16,264 nt of DNA from Cloacimonetes bacterium UBA4175 (GTDB lineage Bacteria; Cloacimonadota; Cloacimonadia; Cloacimonadales; Cloacimonadaceae): the NCBI GenBank assembly GCA_002379855.1, contig DFUX01000064.1, positions 5,607 to 21,870 on the forward strand. Direction: 5' to 3'. Shown here one piece after another: positions 1-7,079 of this stretch; position 1 is the stretch's first letter; each line of letters opens with the position of its first letter. The position numbers and the translations under genes are program-made. The notes beneath the pieces are model-generated. The model saw only the letters and a list, made by a program, of their open reading frames with translations. It was not told the origin of the DNA and did no database searches.

Positions 1-17
1 TGTCATCCGCGTTCTAT
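1..17. repeat. 17-nt inverted repeat, left copy
   Basis: The first 17 bases are the exact reverse complement of 16217-16233 near the other end of the window. The core reads GAACGCGGATGACA in the opposite orientation. Both copies lie in noncoding DNA just beyond the end of a gene. A short intergenic sequence dispersed through the genome is the simplest reading. The full element may extend past the window edge. Confidence 0.5.
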
Positions 18-30
18 TCTTTTGGTTTAT

Positions 31-64
31 GAAAGCAAAAAGAAAGGCGGCAACAAAACCGCCT
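31..64 (-). terminator. Rho-independent terminator of the ribosomal operon
   Basis: On the minus strand AGGCGG (64-59) pairs with CCGCCT (50-45) around an 8-nt loop. The T-rich tract TTCTTTTTGCTTTC follows at once (44-31). It lies 43 nt beyond the rplQ stop, where the 30-gene run ends. A weaker T-rich tract on the other side means it could also act on the plus strand. Confidence 0.7.
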
Positions 65-79
65 GTTCTTTTATGATTC

Positions 80-107
80 AGCCTGAGAGCCACAAAAGGC
101 GCAGGCT
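80..107 (-). other. Stem-loop directly after rplQ stop
   Basis: AGCCTG (80-85) pairs with CAGGCT (102-107), and GCC (89-91) pairs with GGC (98-100) inside it. The structure starts at the last base of the rplQ stop codon and has no T-tract behind it. It may protect the transcript 3' end or be a processing site ahead of the stronger terminator. This is structure seen by eye only. Confidence 0.4.
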
Positions 108-514
108 TATTTATTGAGGTCTTTGGCTTTGATATTGTCTTTTTTGGGTTTGATGGTGGATTCTTCCACGAACTGAATGATCGCCATGGGGGCGTTGTCG
201 CCTCTGCGGAAGCCGGCTTTGATCACCCGGGTGTATCCGCCGTTGCGGTCGGCAAAGGCTGGGGCTATCTCGTCAAACAGTTTTTTGACCAGGGTGCGGT
301 TGCCCAACACGCTGTAAGCCAGCCGGCGGGCATGGACGGTGTTGGCCTTGCCGTAGGTGACTACGCGCTCCACATAGCCTCTCAGCTCTTTTGCCTTGGC
401 CAGGGTGGTGGTGATCTGTCCGTGTTCGACCATGGATTTGACCAGGTTGCAGATCATCAATCTGCGGGCGTCGGTTTCGCGGCCGAATTTTCTGCCTTCA
501 ACTCTATGTCGCAT
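107..514 (-). CDS. rplQ: 50S ribosomal protein L17 (bL17)
   Basis: L17 is a large-subunit protein. The 135-residue product has the family N-terminus MRHRVEGRKFGRETDARRLM and the later motif YTRVIKAGFRRGDNAPMA. It is slightly longer than the roughly 127 residues of E. coli because of a Lys/Asp-rich tail. The ATG lies inside the 3' end of rpoA, overlapping it by 11 nt, so its ribosome-binding region (AGAAGG) is inside rpoA and translation is probably coupled. It is the last gene of the run, as is usual for the alpha operon, and is followed by a terminator. Confidence 0.97.
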   Translation of the reverse strand: MRHRVEGRKFGRETDARRLMICNLVKSMVEHGQITTTLAKAKELRGYVERVVTYGKANTVHARRLAYSVLGNRTLVKKLFDEIAPAFADRNGGYTRVIKAGFRRGDNAPMAIIQFVEESTIKPKKDNIKAKDLNK

Positions 515-1610
515 TTTTTACCTTCTTTTTTGATGGTGGAACAGGCTTGCGGGGCGTTGTGACGGCGGGTTTTTCCTCTTCCACGGCGGGAACTTCCTCA
601 GTAGTTTTCACGCCACGGCTCCTGGCTTCCCGAATCTTACTATAGATACTTTCTACGTCCATGCCAAGTTCCAGTTCATATTTCTTTAACTTTTGGACTA
701 TTTCTTCCAGTGACTTCTTGCCAAAATTGCGGAATTTGAGCATTTCGCTTTCGGTTTTGGCCACCAGCTGGCCGATGGTCTCGATGTTGGCGGCAGCCAG
801 ACAGTTGGCGGCACGCACGGTGAGTTCGATCTCCTTGACGCTCATGGAGAGGACGCGTTCCATCTCCTCGAGCTCGGGATCCAGCTCCACTTCGCGGATA
901 TATTCGGGCTCGGTTTCAAAGAGGCAGATCTTTGCCGCCATGTCGCGCAGAATCTTGGCGGCAAGAAAGAGGGCGATCTTTGGTTCCACCGCGCCATTGG
1001 AATGAATATCCAAAATCAGGCGGTCGAAATTCATGCGCTCTTTGACACGCTGGTGGGTGACACTGAAATTAACCTTCAGGATGGGGGAATAGACTGAATC
1101 GATGGGGATAAAGCCGATGGGCTTGCCTTCAGGATTCTGGCGGTCGGCGGGGATGTATCCGCGGCCGATGCCGATGATCAGTTCCATCTTAAAGTCCACA
1201 TCTTCCGTTACTTCCAAAAGATAGAGGTCTTTGTTGATGATCTTGATATTGGGGTTTTCCTGGATCATGGCAGCCGTGATCAAGCCTTTGCCCTTGTGCT
1301 CCAAAGTAACGGTGATCTCATCCACGGAGGAGGAGTAGATCACCAGTTGCTTAAGGCGCAGGATCAGGTCTATGTAGTCGGCATTGGTTCCGGGAATGGC
1401 GGTGAATTCATGATGCAAACCTTCGATCCTCACGAAGCGCACAGCGGCGCCCTGGATCGAGGAAAGCAGGATGCGGCGCAGAGTGTTGCCAAAGGTGGTG
1501 CCAAATCCGGGTTCCAGCGGACCAATTTCAAATCTGCCGAAATTTGGGGTGTAGGTTTTTTTGTCGTACTCCACCGTTTCCGGCATCTGTAAGGGTTCAA
1601 GGTACAGCAT
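504..1610 (-). CDS. rpoA: DNA-directed RNA polymerase subunit alpha
   Basis: This subunit nucleates core RNA polymerase assembly and contacts upstream DNA and activators. The 368 residues carry the N-terminal dimerisation domain (about 18-240, with NTLRRILLSSIQGAAV near 42-57) and the C-terminal domain (about 258-317, ELTVRAANCL then NFGKKSLEEI). R266 sits where E. coli R265, the UP-element contact, is found. E. coli alpha is 329 residues; here about 50 more follow the C-terminal domain, first helical and charged, then a Glu/Pro/Lys-rich low-complexity tail. AGGAG lies 5 nt before the ATG. The tail coding sequence runs 11 nt into rplQ. Confidence 0.97.
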   Translation of the reverse strand: MLYLEPLQMPETVEYDKKTYTPNFGRFEIGPLEPGFGTTFGNTLRRILLSSIQGAAVRFVRIEGLHHEFTAIPGTNADYIDLILRLKQLVIYSSSVDEITVTLEHKGKGLITAAMIQENPNIKIINKDLYLLEVTEDVDFKMELIIGIGRGYIPADRQNPEGKPIGFIPIDSVYSPILKVNFSVTHQRVKERMNFDRLILDIHSNGAVEPKIALFLAAKILRDMAAKICLFETEPEYIREVELDPELEEMERVLSMSVKEIELTVRAANCLAAANIETIGQLVAKTESEMLKFRNFGKKSLEEIVQKLKKYELELGMDVESIYSKIREARSRGVKTTEEVPAVEEEKPAVTTPRKPVPPSKKKVKNAT

Positions 1611-1635
1611 ATAGACTCCTCGCTTGATTCAGCTA

Positions 1636-2253
1636 TTATTTGGAGTAGAACTCAACGATGAGACGCAGATCCACAGTATTTGGGATATCGGCGGCGGCTG
1701 GAATGGTCTCAAATTGGCCGCGCATATTTTCTTTATCTACGGTAAGCCATGAATAGGGCGAAGTGGTTTCGGTGTTATCCATGGCTTCGGTGATCATTTT
1801 CATGCCGCGGCTGCCGGGACGCACTTCTATGATATCGCCGGGTTTGCAGAGGAAGGAAGGGATATCCACTTTCCTGCCGTTGACCATGAAATGGCCATGG
1901 TTTACAAACTGGCGAGCCTGCATTCTGGTGGTGGCGAAGCCAAGGCGATAGACGGTGTTATCCAGTCTTCTTTCCAGAAGGATCAAGAGGTTGTCGCCTG
2001 TGACGCCGCCCATCTTTGAGGCTTTCACAAAGTAATTGCTGAATTGCTTTTCGAGCAGACAATAGATGTTTCTCATTTTTTGCTTTTCGCGCAGGTGGAT
2101 GCTATAGTCGCTTGGTTTACGGCGCATGGTCCTGCCATGTTGTCCGGGAGGGAACTTACGCTTGTTCAGTATCTTGTCATACTTGGCTGTGCCGAAGATG
2201 TTCTCTCCAAATTTGCGGCAAAGCTTCGCGCGGGGTCCGGTATATCTTGCCAT
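1636..2253 (-). CDS. rpsD: 30S ribosomal protein S4 (uS4), zinc-free form
   Basis: S4 is a primary 16S rRNA-binding protein that starts 30S assembly. The 205 residues begin MARYTGPRAKLCRKFGENIF and carry the S4 RNA-binding domain at about 93-155 (LLERRLDNTVYRLGFATTRM). Zinc-type S4 proteins have four cysteines near the N-terminus; only C12 remains at that site here, so this is the C-minus type. It lies between rpsK and rpoA as in the standard alpha operon. In E. coli, S4 represses that operon by binding mRNA; whether it does so here is unknown, but see the infA-rpmJ stem-loop. Confidence 0.97.
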   Translation of the reverse strand: MARYTGPRAKLCRKFGENIFGTAKYDKILNKRKFPPGQHGRTMRRKPSDYSIHLREKQKMRNIYCLLEKQFSNYFVKASKMGGVTGDNLLILLERRLDNTVYRLGFATTRMQARQFVNHGHFMVNGRKVDIPSFLCKPGDIIEVRPGSRGMKMITEAMDNTETTSPYSWLTVDKENMRGQFETIPAAADIPNTVDLRLIVEFYSK

Positions 2254-2265
2254 AATCTCCTCTCC

Positions 2266-2655
2266 TTATATCCTTCTGGTTTTGGGTGGACGGCAACCAT
2301 TGTGTGGGAGCGGGGTGGCGTCCTTGATCATGGTCACTTTGATTCCGGCCGCGTTGACCGCGCGGATGGTGGATTCTCTTCCTCCGCCGGGACCTTTCAC
2401 AATCACGCTCACGCGGGTAATTCCCATTTCCAGGCCTGCTTTTGCCACTTCGGTGGCGGCCATTTGGGCGGCATAGGGAGTGGCCTTGCGGGAGCCTTTG
2501 TTGCCAATCTTTCCGCCACTGGACCAGGCCAGGACGTTGCCTGCGCGGTCGGCGAGGGAAACGATGGTATTGTTGAAGCTGGAGTGCACAAATACGATTC
2601 CCTCGTCAAAGGCAAGACGGACGCGTTTTTTCTTGGTTCTGGTTTTCTTTGCCAT
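2266..2655 (-). CDS. rpsK: 30S ribosomal protein S11 (uS11)
   Basis: S11 forms part of the 30S platform near the mRNA exit region. At 129 residues it is the same length as the E. coli protein. Diagnostic motifs are SSFNNTIV (25-32), GSRKATPYAAQ, GPGGGRESTIRAVNAAGI and the C-terminal HNGCRPPKTRR. The ATG follows a GGAG-type site in the 11-nt gap after rpsM. A basic N-terminus (KKTRTKKKRVR) fits rRNA contact. Confidence 0.97.
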   Translation of the reverse strand: MAKKTRTKKKRVRLAFDEGIVFVHSSFNNTIVSLADRAGNVLAWSSGGKIGNKGSRKATPYAAQMAATEVAKAGLEMGITRVSVIVKGPGGGRESTIRAVNAAGIKVTMIKDATPLPHNGCRPPKTRRI

Positions 2656-2666
2656 TTGTGTTTCTC

Positions 2667-3035
2667 CTATTTCTTCTTTTTAATGGCGCCGGCGCGGGGT
2701 CCCTTGCGGGTGCGGGCATTGGTGTGGGTGCGCTGTCCACGGACCGGAAGTCCGCGTCTGTGGCGCATACCGCGATAGCTGCCGATTTCCATAAGGCGTT
2801 TGATACTCATGGCAACCTGGGTGCGAAGGGCTCCTTCCACCACATAGTCGTTCTGGACGATGTCGCGGATGGTTTTTTCCTCTTCCACTGTAAGATCTTC
2901 CACCTTTTTCATTTCGTCGATATTGGCTTTCTGGCAGATCTTTTTGGCAGTAGTCAAGCCGATACCGTAAATGTAGGTCAGACCAATGAACAGGCGTTTG
3001 TTTTTGGGAATTTCAATACCTGCAATATGTGCCAA
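2667..3035 (-). CDS. rpsM: 30S ribosomal protein S13 (uS13)
   Basis: S13 sits in the 30S head and bridges to L5 and the P-site tRNA. The 122 residues begin MAHIAGIEIPKNKRLFIGLT and end with the conserved basic tail containing GSYRGMRHRRGLPVRGQRT. The start codon is TTG, placed by family length and by AAGGAGG 6 nt upstream; the Shine-Dalgarno includes the last bases of the rpmJ stop codon. No better ATG or GTG exists, since the family N-terminus begins exactly here. It sits just after rpmJ, the usual head of the alpha operon. Confidence 0.97.
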   Translation of the reverse strand: MAHIAGIEIPKNKRLFIGLTYIYGIGLTTAKKICQKANIDEMKKVEDLTVEEEKTIRDIVQNDYVVEGALRTQVAMSIKRLMEIGSYRGMRHRRGLPVRGQRTHTNARTRKGPRAGAIKKKK

Positions 3036-3046
3036 GTTGGTCCTCC

Positions 3047-3163
3047 TTAACCCTGTCTCTGTTTATGTTTGGGGTTAGAGCTGCAGATTACACGGATCAC
3101 TCCGTGACGCTTGATTATACGACAGTCTTTACAGACTATTCGAACAGATGATCTCACTTTCAT
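3047..3163 (-). CDS. rpmJ: 50S ribosomal protein L36 (bL36), zinc-binding form
   Basis: This 38-residue gene begins MKVRSSVRIVCKDCRIIKRH and ends SSNPKHKQRQG. C11, C14, C27 and H33 form the CCCH zinc site of the standard L36 type. L36 folds as a zinc ribbon and stabilises 23S rRNA near the peptidyl-transferase side of the large subunit. AAGGAG lies 6 nt before the ATG. It sits between infA and rpsM, the normal place. A stem-loop in the 41-nt gap upstream ends in the first two bases of the Shine-Dalgarno, so access to this start may be controlled by RNA structure. Confidence 0.96.
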   Translation of the reverse strand: MKVRSSVRIVCKDCRIIKRHGVIRVICSSNPKHKQRQG

Positions 3164-3173
3164 TATGATCTCC

Positions 3174-3201
3174 TTGCATTTAGTGCTAACACTGCATGCA
3201 A
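3174..3201 (-). promoter_or_regulatory. Stem-loop between infA and rpmJ overlapping the rpmJ SD
   Basis: On the minus strand TTGCAT (3201-3196) pairs with ATGCAA (3179-3174), and inside it AGTG (3193-3190) pairs with CACT (3185-3182) around the loop TTAG, with a small GC/AA internal loop. That makes ten base pairs. The 3' arm supplies the first two As of the rpmJ Shine-Dalgarno AAGGAG. It occupies the widest gap of the operon. No T-tract follows, so it is not a terminator. A regulator-binding or processing role is inference. Confidence 0.5.
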
Positions 3202-3204
3202 CAT

Positions 3205-3423
3205 TTATTTATAGCGGTATGTAATCCTGCCGCGGGTAAGGTCGTAGGGAGAAAGCTCGACCTTGACCTTGTCTCCGGGCAGAATTCTGATATAGTTCAT
3301 GCGCATTTTGCCGGAACTGTGGGCCAGGATTTCGTGGCCGTTTTCCAGCTGAACGCGGAAAGTCGTGTTTGGAAGTGCTTCAGTGACGAGCCCTTCCACC
3401 TCAATCACGCCGGATTTACTCAT
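3205..3423 (-). CDS. infA: Translation initiation factor IF-1
   Basis: IF-1 binds the 30S A site and helps IF-2 and IF-3 select the initiator tRNA and start codon. The 72 residues equal the usual length and form a single S1-like OB fold: VIEVEGLVTEALPNTTFRV, then GHEILAHSSGKMRMNYIRIL, then PGDKVKVELSPYDLTRGRI. The ATG follows GAGGAG by 8 nt. It is placed between map and rpmJ, as in many bacteria. Confidence 0.97.
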   Translation of the reverse strand: MSKSGVIEVEGLVTEALPNTTFRVQLENGHEILAHSSGKMRMNYIRILPGDKVKVELSPYDLTRGRITYRYK

Positions 3424-3435
3424 GCGTTACACTCC

Positions 3436-4194
3436 TCATGCCAAAGTTAAGATTTCAGGTTGGGAATCCGTGACCAGGATGGTGTGTTCAAAATGCGCCG
3501 ACAGGCTTCCATCCGCGGCAAAAAACTCCCAGCCGGATTCCCTCACACGGTTTGTACCGATATTGACCATGGGTTCGATGGCCAGTGTCATGCCTGCTTT
3601 CAAACGGGGGCCACGGCCTGCTGTGCCGCTGTTGGGTATCATGGGTTCTTCATGCAAAGCCCGGCCAACCCCGTGTCCCGTAAGGTTGTCGGCAACATAA
3701 TATCCCATCCGGCCAACGTATGAACCGATGGCGTGGGAGACGTCGCCCACCCGGTTGCCCGGCAGAGCGGCGGAAATCCCTAATTGTAGAGATTTCCGGG
3801 TCACGTCAAGCAGATTCTCCGCGTCAGCAGAGATCTTCCCGACCGCGTAGCTGCGGGCGGCATCGCCATAGTAACCGTCCTTCACAACGCCAACATCGAT
3901 ACCTATGATATCTCCTTCGCGCAAGACCGCTTCCCGGGAGGGAATTCCATGCACGATCCCGGAATTGAGGGAGGTGCAGAGCGTTCCCGGAAAAGGTTTC
4001 AGGCCAGGCACCGTGTAGCCCTTGAAAGCAGGCCGTCCGCCGCGGGAGAGGATAAAGTCCTCCGCGAAGGCGTCCAGCTCTAAGGTGCTGACACCGGGAA
4101 CTACCTTGGAGCCAAGGGCATCCAACAGCTCACCGATGATGCGGCAACTGGCGCGTATCTTGTCAATTTCGGAAGGAGACTTAATGAATATCAT
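3436..4194 (-). CDS. map: Methionine aminopeptidase, type I
   Basis: This enzyme removes the initiator methionine from new proteins whose second residue is small. The 252 residues contain the full set of dinuclear metal ligands of the pita-bread fold: D100 (GIDVG), D111 (YGDAAR), H174 (TGHGVGR), E207 (AIEPMV) and E236 (HFEHT). Active-site histidines H82 (GIVHG) and H181 are also present. There is no N-terminal zinc-finger extension, so it is the short type. The ATG is one base after the secY stop and has no clear Shine-Dalgarno, which suggests coupled reinitiation. The adk gene that often lies between secY and map is absent. Confidence 0.96.
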   Translation of the reverse strand: MIFIKSPSEIDKIRASCRIIGELLDALGSKVVPGVSTLELDAFAEDFILSRGGRPAFKGYTVPGLKPFPGTLCTSLNSGIVHGIPSREAVLREGDIIGIDVGVVKDGYYGDAARSYAVGKISADAENLLDVTRKSLQLGISAALPGNRVGDVSHAIGSYVGRMGYYVADNLTGHGVGRALHEEPMIPNSGTAGRGPRLKAGMTLAIEPMVNIGTNRVRESGWEFFAADGSLSAHFEHTILVTDSQPEILTLA

Positions 4195-4195
4195 C

Positions 4196-5518
4196 TTAAC
4201 TTGAGCGGCCGTGTAGTTTGCCTTTTTTCATGAAACCGTCGTAGTGGCGCATCACCAGGTGGGATTCGATCTGTTGCAGAGTGTCAAGGGCAACGCCGAC
4301 CACGATGATAAGTCCAGTTCCACCAAAATAGAAAGGCAGGTTGAAGATCTTGACCATCATTTCCGGCAACAGGGCGATGAAGGCGAAGAAGATCGCGCCT
4401 GGCAGCGTGATCCGGGTAAGAACCGAACTGATGTATTCAGCGGTTTTTTTGCCGGGTTTCTTGCCAGGGATGTGCCCACCATACTTCACCATATTCTCCG
4501 CCATCTCAGTGGGGTTAAGCACGATAGAGGTGTAGAAATAGGCAAAGAAGATGATCATGGCCACATAGATCACAGTGTAAACGCCATGTCCGGGACTAAA
4601 CCACTTCAGCAGGGTGTTCAGGAAGCCGCTGGGTTGTGTGCCGCCGCCAATGATGGTGATCAGGGTGGCGGGAAACATTAGTATGGACTGGGCAAAGATG
4701 ATGGGAATCACACCGGCGGTGTTGACCCGCAGGGGAATATAGGTGCTTTGCCCGCCATAAACACGGCGTCCCACAATGCGCTTGGCATATTGCACAGGTA
4801 TCTTGCGGATGGCTTCGGTCACAAAGATCACGGCAGCCGTCACGATCACCATGACTGCCACGGCTATCAAAGACACCAATACGCTGCGGATACCTGTCTG
4901 AACCTGAAACATACGCACAAATCCCTCGGGATAGCGGGTGATGATTCCAGCAAAGATGATCAGGGATATTCCGTTGCCGATGCCATGTTCGGTGATCTGC
5001 TCACCCAGCCACATCACGATCATGGTACCCGTGATCAGGGTCACGATGCCGGTGAAGTGGAAAAGGAAATTGGGGCTAATCACCACCGGACCGGTGGTGC
5101 CGGTCATGGTGGTGAGTCCCACCGTGATGGTCACAGCGTTGAAGGCAGCCAGCAGCACAGTGCCATAGCGGGTAATCTGGTTAATCTTCTTCTGCCCGTC
5201 CGCACCTTCTTTGCGCAGCTTTTCAAAATAGGGAACTATGCTGCCCAAAAGCTGGATCACGATCGAGGCCGTGATATAGGGCATAATTCCCAGGGCAAAG
5301 ACAGACGCCCTTTCAAAGTTTCCACCCACAAACAGGTTGAGCAACCCGAAGAGGGTGTTGTCGCTACGTGTCTCGAAGAATGACTTAAGCTGGCCGGCAT
5401 CCACACCGGGGATTGGGACAAAGCTTCCCAAGCGGTAGAGGATCAAAAACAAGGCTGTGAACAGAATCTTGTTCCTAAGGTCCGGGATCCGGAATATATT
5501 CAAGATAGTTTTAAACAA
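4196..5518 (-). CDS. secY: Preprotein translocase subunit SecY
   Basis: SecY is the channel of the Sec translocon in the inner membrane and exports or inserts proteins with SecE, SecG and SecA. The 440 residues show the ten hydrophobic segments of the family. Diagnostic stretches are LFGLLNLFVGGNFERASVFA (plug and second segment, from about residue 56), MPYITASIVIQLL, RRVYGGQSTYIPLRVNTAGV and the cytoplasmic tail ending HYDGFMKKGKLHG. The start is TTG, 1 nt after the rplO stop, with GGAGG inside the end of rplO 9 nt upstream. The family N-terminus fits this start and no ATG is near. It holds the usual place at the end of the spc operon. Confidence 0.97.
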   Translation of the reverse strand: MFKTILNIFRIPDLRNKILFTALFLILYRLGSFVPIPGVDAGQLKSFFETRSDNTLFGLLNLFVGGNFERASVFALGIMPYITASIVIQLLGSIVPYFEKLRKEGADGQKKINQITRYGTVLLAAFNAVTITVGLTTMTGTTGPVVISPNFLFHFTGIVTLITGTMIVMWLGEQITEHGIGNGISLIIFAGIITRYPEGFVRMFQVQTGIRSVLVSLIAVAVMVIVTAAVIFVTEAIRKIPVQYAKRIVGRRVYGGQSTYIPLRVNTAGVIPIIFAQSILMFPATLITIIGGGTQPSGFLNTLLKWFSPGHGVYTVIYVAMIIFFAYFYTSIVLNPTEMAENMVKYGGHIPGKKPGKKTAEYISSVLTRITLPGAIFFAFIALLPEMMVKIFNLPFYFGGTGLIIVVGVALDTLQQIESHLVMRHYDGFMKKGKLHGRSS

Positions 5519-5519
5519 A

Positions 5520-5975
5520 TTACACTACCTCCGCCTTGCCGCCGTTCTTTTCTATCAACTCCACCGCCCTTTTGGAAAAGGCGTTGGCTTTGATGTGAAC
5601 GGTTTTGGTGAAATCCTCTGTGACACTGGCCAGGACTTTAACCGGATAGGAGGCTTTTTTGCCCTTGGAAGGCAGCAGTCCCATGATTTCCAGCTTGGCA
5701 ATATCGAATTCATTCTCTTCGAGATGTGCCAAACGTGAGAGATTGAGGATGCGATAGTTAACACGGAATGGGTTTTTGAAACCGCGTTTGGGCAGACGGC
5801 GTTGTATGGGCATCTGACCGCCTTCAAATCCGGGGGAAACATTTCCGCCAGATCTGGCTTTCTTACCCTTGTGTCCGCGTCCGGACTGTTGTCCGTAGCC
5901 GGAACCTTCACCTTTTCCCAGGCGTTTTTTGGCTTTTCTGCCTGCAGGTTTGCTAAGATTCGATAGATTCAGCAT
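5520..5975 (-). CDS. rplO: 50S ribosomal protein L15 (uL15)
   Basis: L15 is a late-assembling large-subunit protein. The 151 residues have the glycine- and lysine-rich N-terminal extension that threads into rRNA (KKRLGKGEGSGYGQQSGRGH, then FEGGQMPIQRRLPKRGF) and a globular C-terminal half ending IEKNGGKAEVV. E. coli L15 is 144 residues. The ATG follows GGGAG in the tail of rpmD. Its last codons carry the ribosome-binding site of secY, so the two are probably translationally coupled. Confidence 0.97.
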   Translation of the reverse strand: MLNLSNLSKPAGRKAKKRLGKGEGSGYGQQSGRGHKGKKARSGGNVSPGFEGGQMPIQRRLPKRGFKNPFRVNYRILNLSRLAHLEENEFDIAKLEIMGLLPSKGKKASYPVKVLASVTEDFTKTVHIKANAFSKRAVELIEKNGGKAEVV

Positions 5976-5977
5976 TA

Positions 5978-6163
5978 TTACTCTCCCTGCACGTCTTCAA
6001 CGTGAACCATGTAGGATACTTTTTTTATCATGCCGCGAATGCTGGGTGTGTCTTCATGCACGCGGCTCTTGCCAGGATGGCCAAGCCCCAGGGACTTGAT
6101 CACTCTTTTATGGTTTTCCTTGCGATTGATGGTGCTGCGTATCTGGGTAACCTTGATCTTCAT
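5978..6163 (-). CDS. rpmD: 50S ribosomal protein L30 (uL30)
   Basis: A 61-residue protein beginning MKIKVTQIRSTINRKENHKR, with LGLGHPGKSRVHEDTPSIRG as the conserved core and MVHVEDVQ at the end. Length and motifs match bacterial L30, a small peripheral large-subunit protein. Its ATG overlaps the rpsE stop (ATGA), and the Shine-Dalgarno GGGAGGAG lies inside rpsE. It stands between rpsE and rplO as expected. Confidence 0.96.
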   Translation of the reverse strand: MKIKVTQIRSTINRKENHKRVIKSLGLGHPGKSRVHEDTPSIRGMIKKVSYMVHVEDVQGE

Positions 6164-6681
6164 TTCTCCTCCCTGCCGGTGATCTCAGAGATGCTTTTGT
6201 TGCGCAGGCGAGCGATATCAGACAAGGTGCGCAAGGACTTCAACCCGCTTATGGTGGCTTTCACCACGTTGCAGGGGGTGTTTGAACCCAGGGATTTGCA
6301 GAGGATGTTTTCGATCCCGGCTGCTTCAAAGATCGCGCGGGTTGTGCCTCCTGCGATGACACCGGTACCGGCGGCGGCAGGTTTCATCATCACGCGGCTG
6401 GCTCCATAACGGGCCATGACCTCATGAGGGATGGTTCCCTTGATGATCGGAACCTTGAACATGTTCTTGAGGGCCTTGTCTTTAGCTTTGCGGATGGCAT
6501 CCACGATTTCGTTGGCTTTGCCGTTTCCCACGCCAATGTTTCCTTCACGGTCTCCCATGACGACTATGGCGCTGAAACTAAAGTTACGGCCGCCTTTCAC
6601 CACTTTGGCCACGCGCTTGGTCTCGATGATCTTCTCTATGTATTTTTCTTCTTCTGTATTGTGAGTGCGTTCGTGATTCAA
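6160..6681 (-). CDS. rpsE: 30S ribosomal protein S5 (uS5)
   Basis: S5 lies at the mRNA entry side of the 30S and affects decoding accuracy. The 173 residues hold the N-terminal double-stranded-RNA-binding fold (RVAKVVKGGRNFSFSAIVVM, 23-42) and the C-terminal domain (GTGVIAGGTTRAIFEAAGI, 105-123; NVVKATISGL, 138-147). The start codon is TTG with GGGAGG 5 nt upstream; the reading frame has no ATG nearby that would keep the family N-terminus. Its stop overlaps the rpmD start. Confidence 0.97.
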   Translation of the reverse strand: MNHERTHNTEEEKYIEKIIETKRVAKVVKGGRNFSFSAIVVMGDREGNIGVGNGKANEIVDAIRKAKDKALKNMFKVPIIKGTIPHEVMARYGASRVMMKPAAAGTGVIAGGTTRAIFEAAGIENILCKSLGSNTPCNVVKATISGLKSLRTLSDIARLRNKSISEITGREEK

Positions 6682-6693
6682 GCTATCCTCCCC

Positions 6694-7065
6694 TTAAAAT
6701 TCAAGTCCGGCTTTGCGGGCGCCTTCGGCCAAAGCTTTCACCCGGCCGTGATATTTGAAACCGGCCCGGTCAAAGGCAACTTTGGTGATACCGTTGGCCA
6801 AAGCTTTTTCGCCAAGCTTTTGGCCTATCTGGAAGCTTTGCTCCACCTTCTTTGTGCCGGGAGCGATCTCCGCGTCCTTGGCCTTGGTGGAATATGAAAC
6901 CAAGGTCCTGCCTTTGGTATCGTCGATTATCTGGGCATAGATATGCTTCAGGCTACGGAAGACCACCAGGCGGGGACGGTCGGCAGTTCCGTGCAGACGT
7001 TTCCGGATGGCAGCCCTGCGGCGTTCACGAAGGGCGTTTTTTCTAATGTTGGATTGAGTTATCAT
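6694..7065 (-). CDS. rplR: 50S ribosomal protein L18 (uL18)
   Basis: L18 binds 5S rRNA together with L5 and helps place it in the central protuberance. The 123 residues match the family: a basic N-terminus (RKNALRERRRAAIRKRLHGT), RPRLVVFRSLKHIYAQIIDD, and the C-terminal VAFDRAGFKYHGRVKALAEGA stretch. The ATG follows GAGGA in the short gap after rplF. It is in its usual place between rplF and rpsE. Confidence 0.97.
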   Translation of the reverse strand: MITQSNIRKNALRERRRAAIRKRLHGTADRPRLVVFRSLKHIYAQIIDDTKGRTLVSYSTKAKDAEIAPGTKKVEQSFQIGQKLGEKALANGITKVAFDRAGFKYHGRVKALAEGARKAGLEF

Positions 7066-7079
7066 ATCTTGTTCCTCGC

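Noticed and set aside
4194..4198. A missing adk between secY and map as a deletion
   Set aside because: Many bacteria have secY followed directly by other genes, and the secY-map junction is tight (one base between stop and start), so this is ordinary variation.
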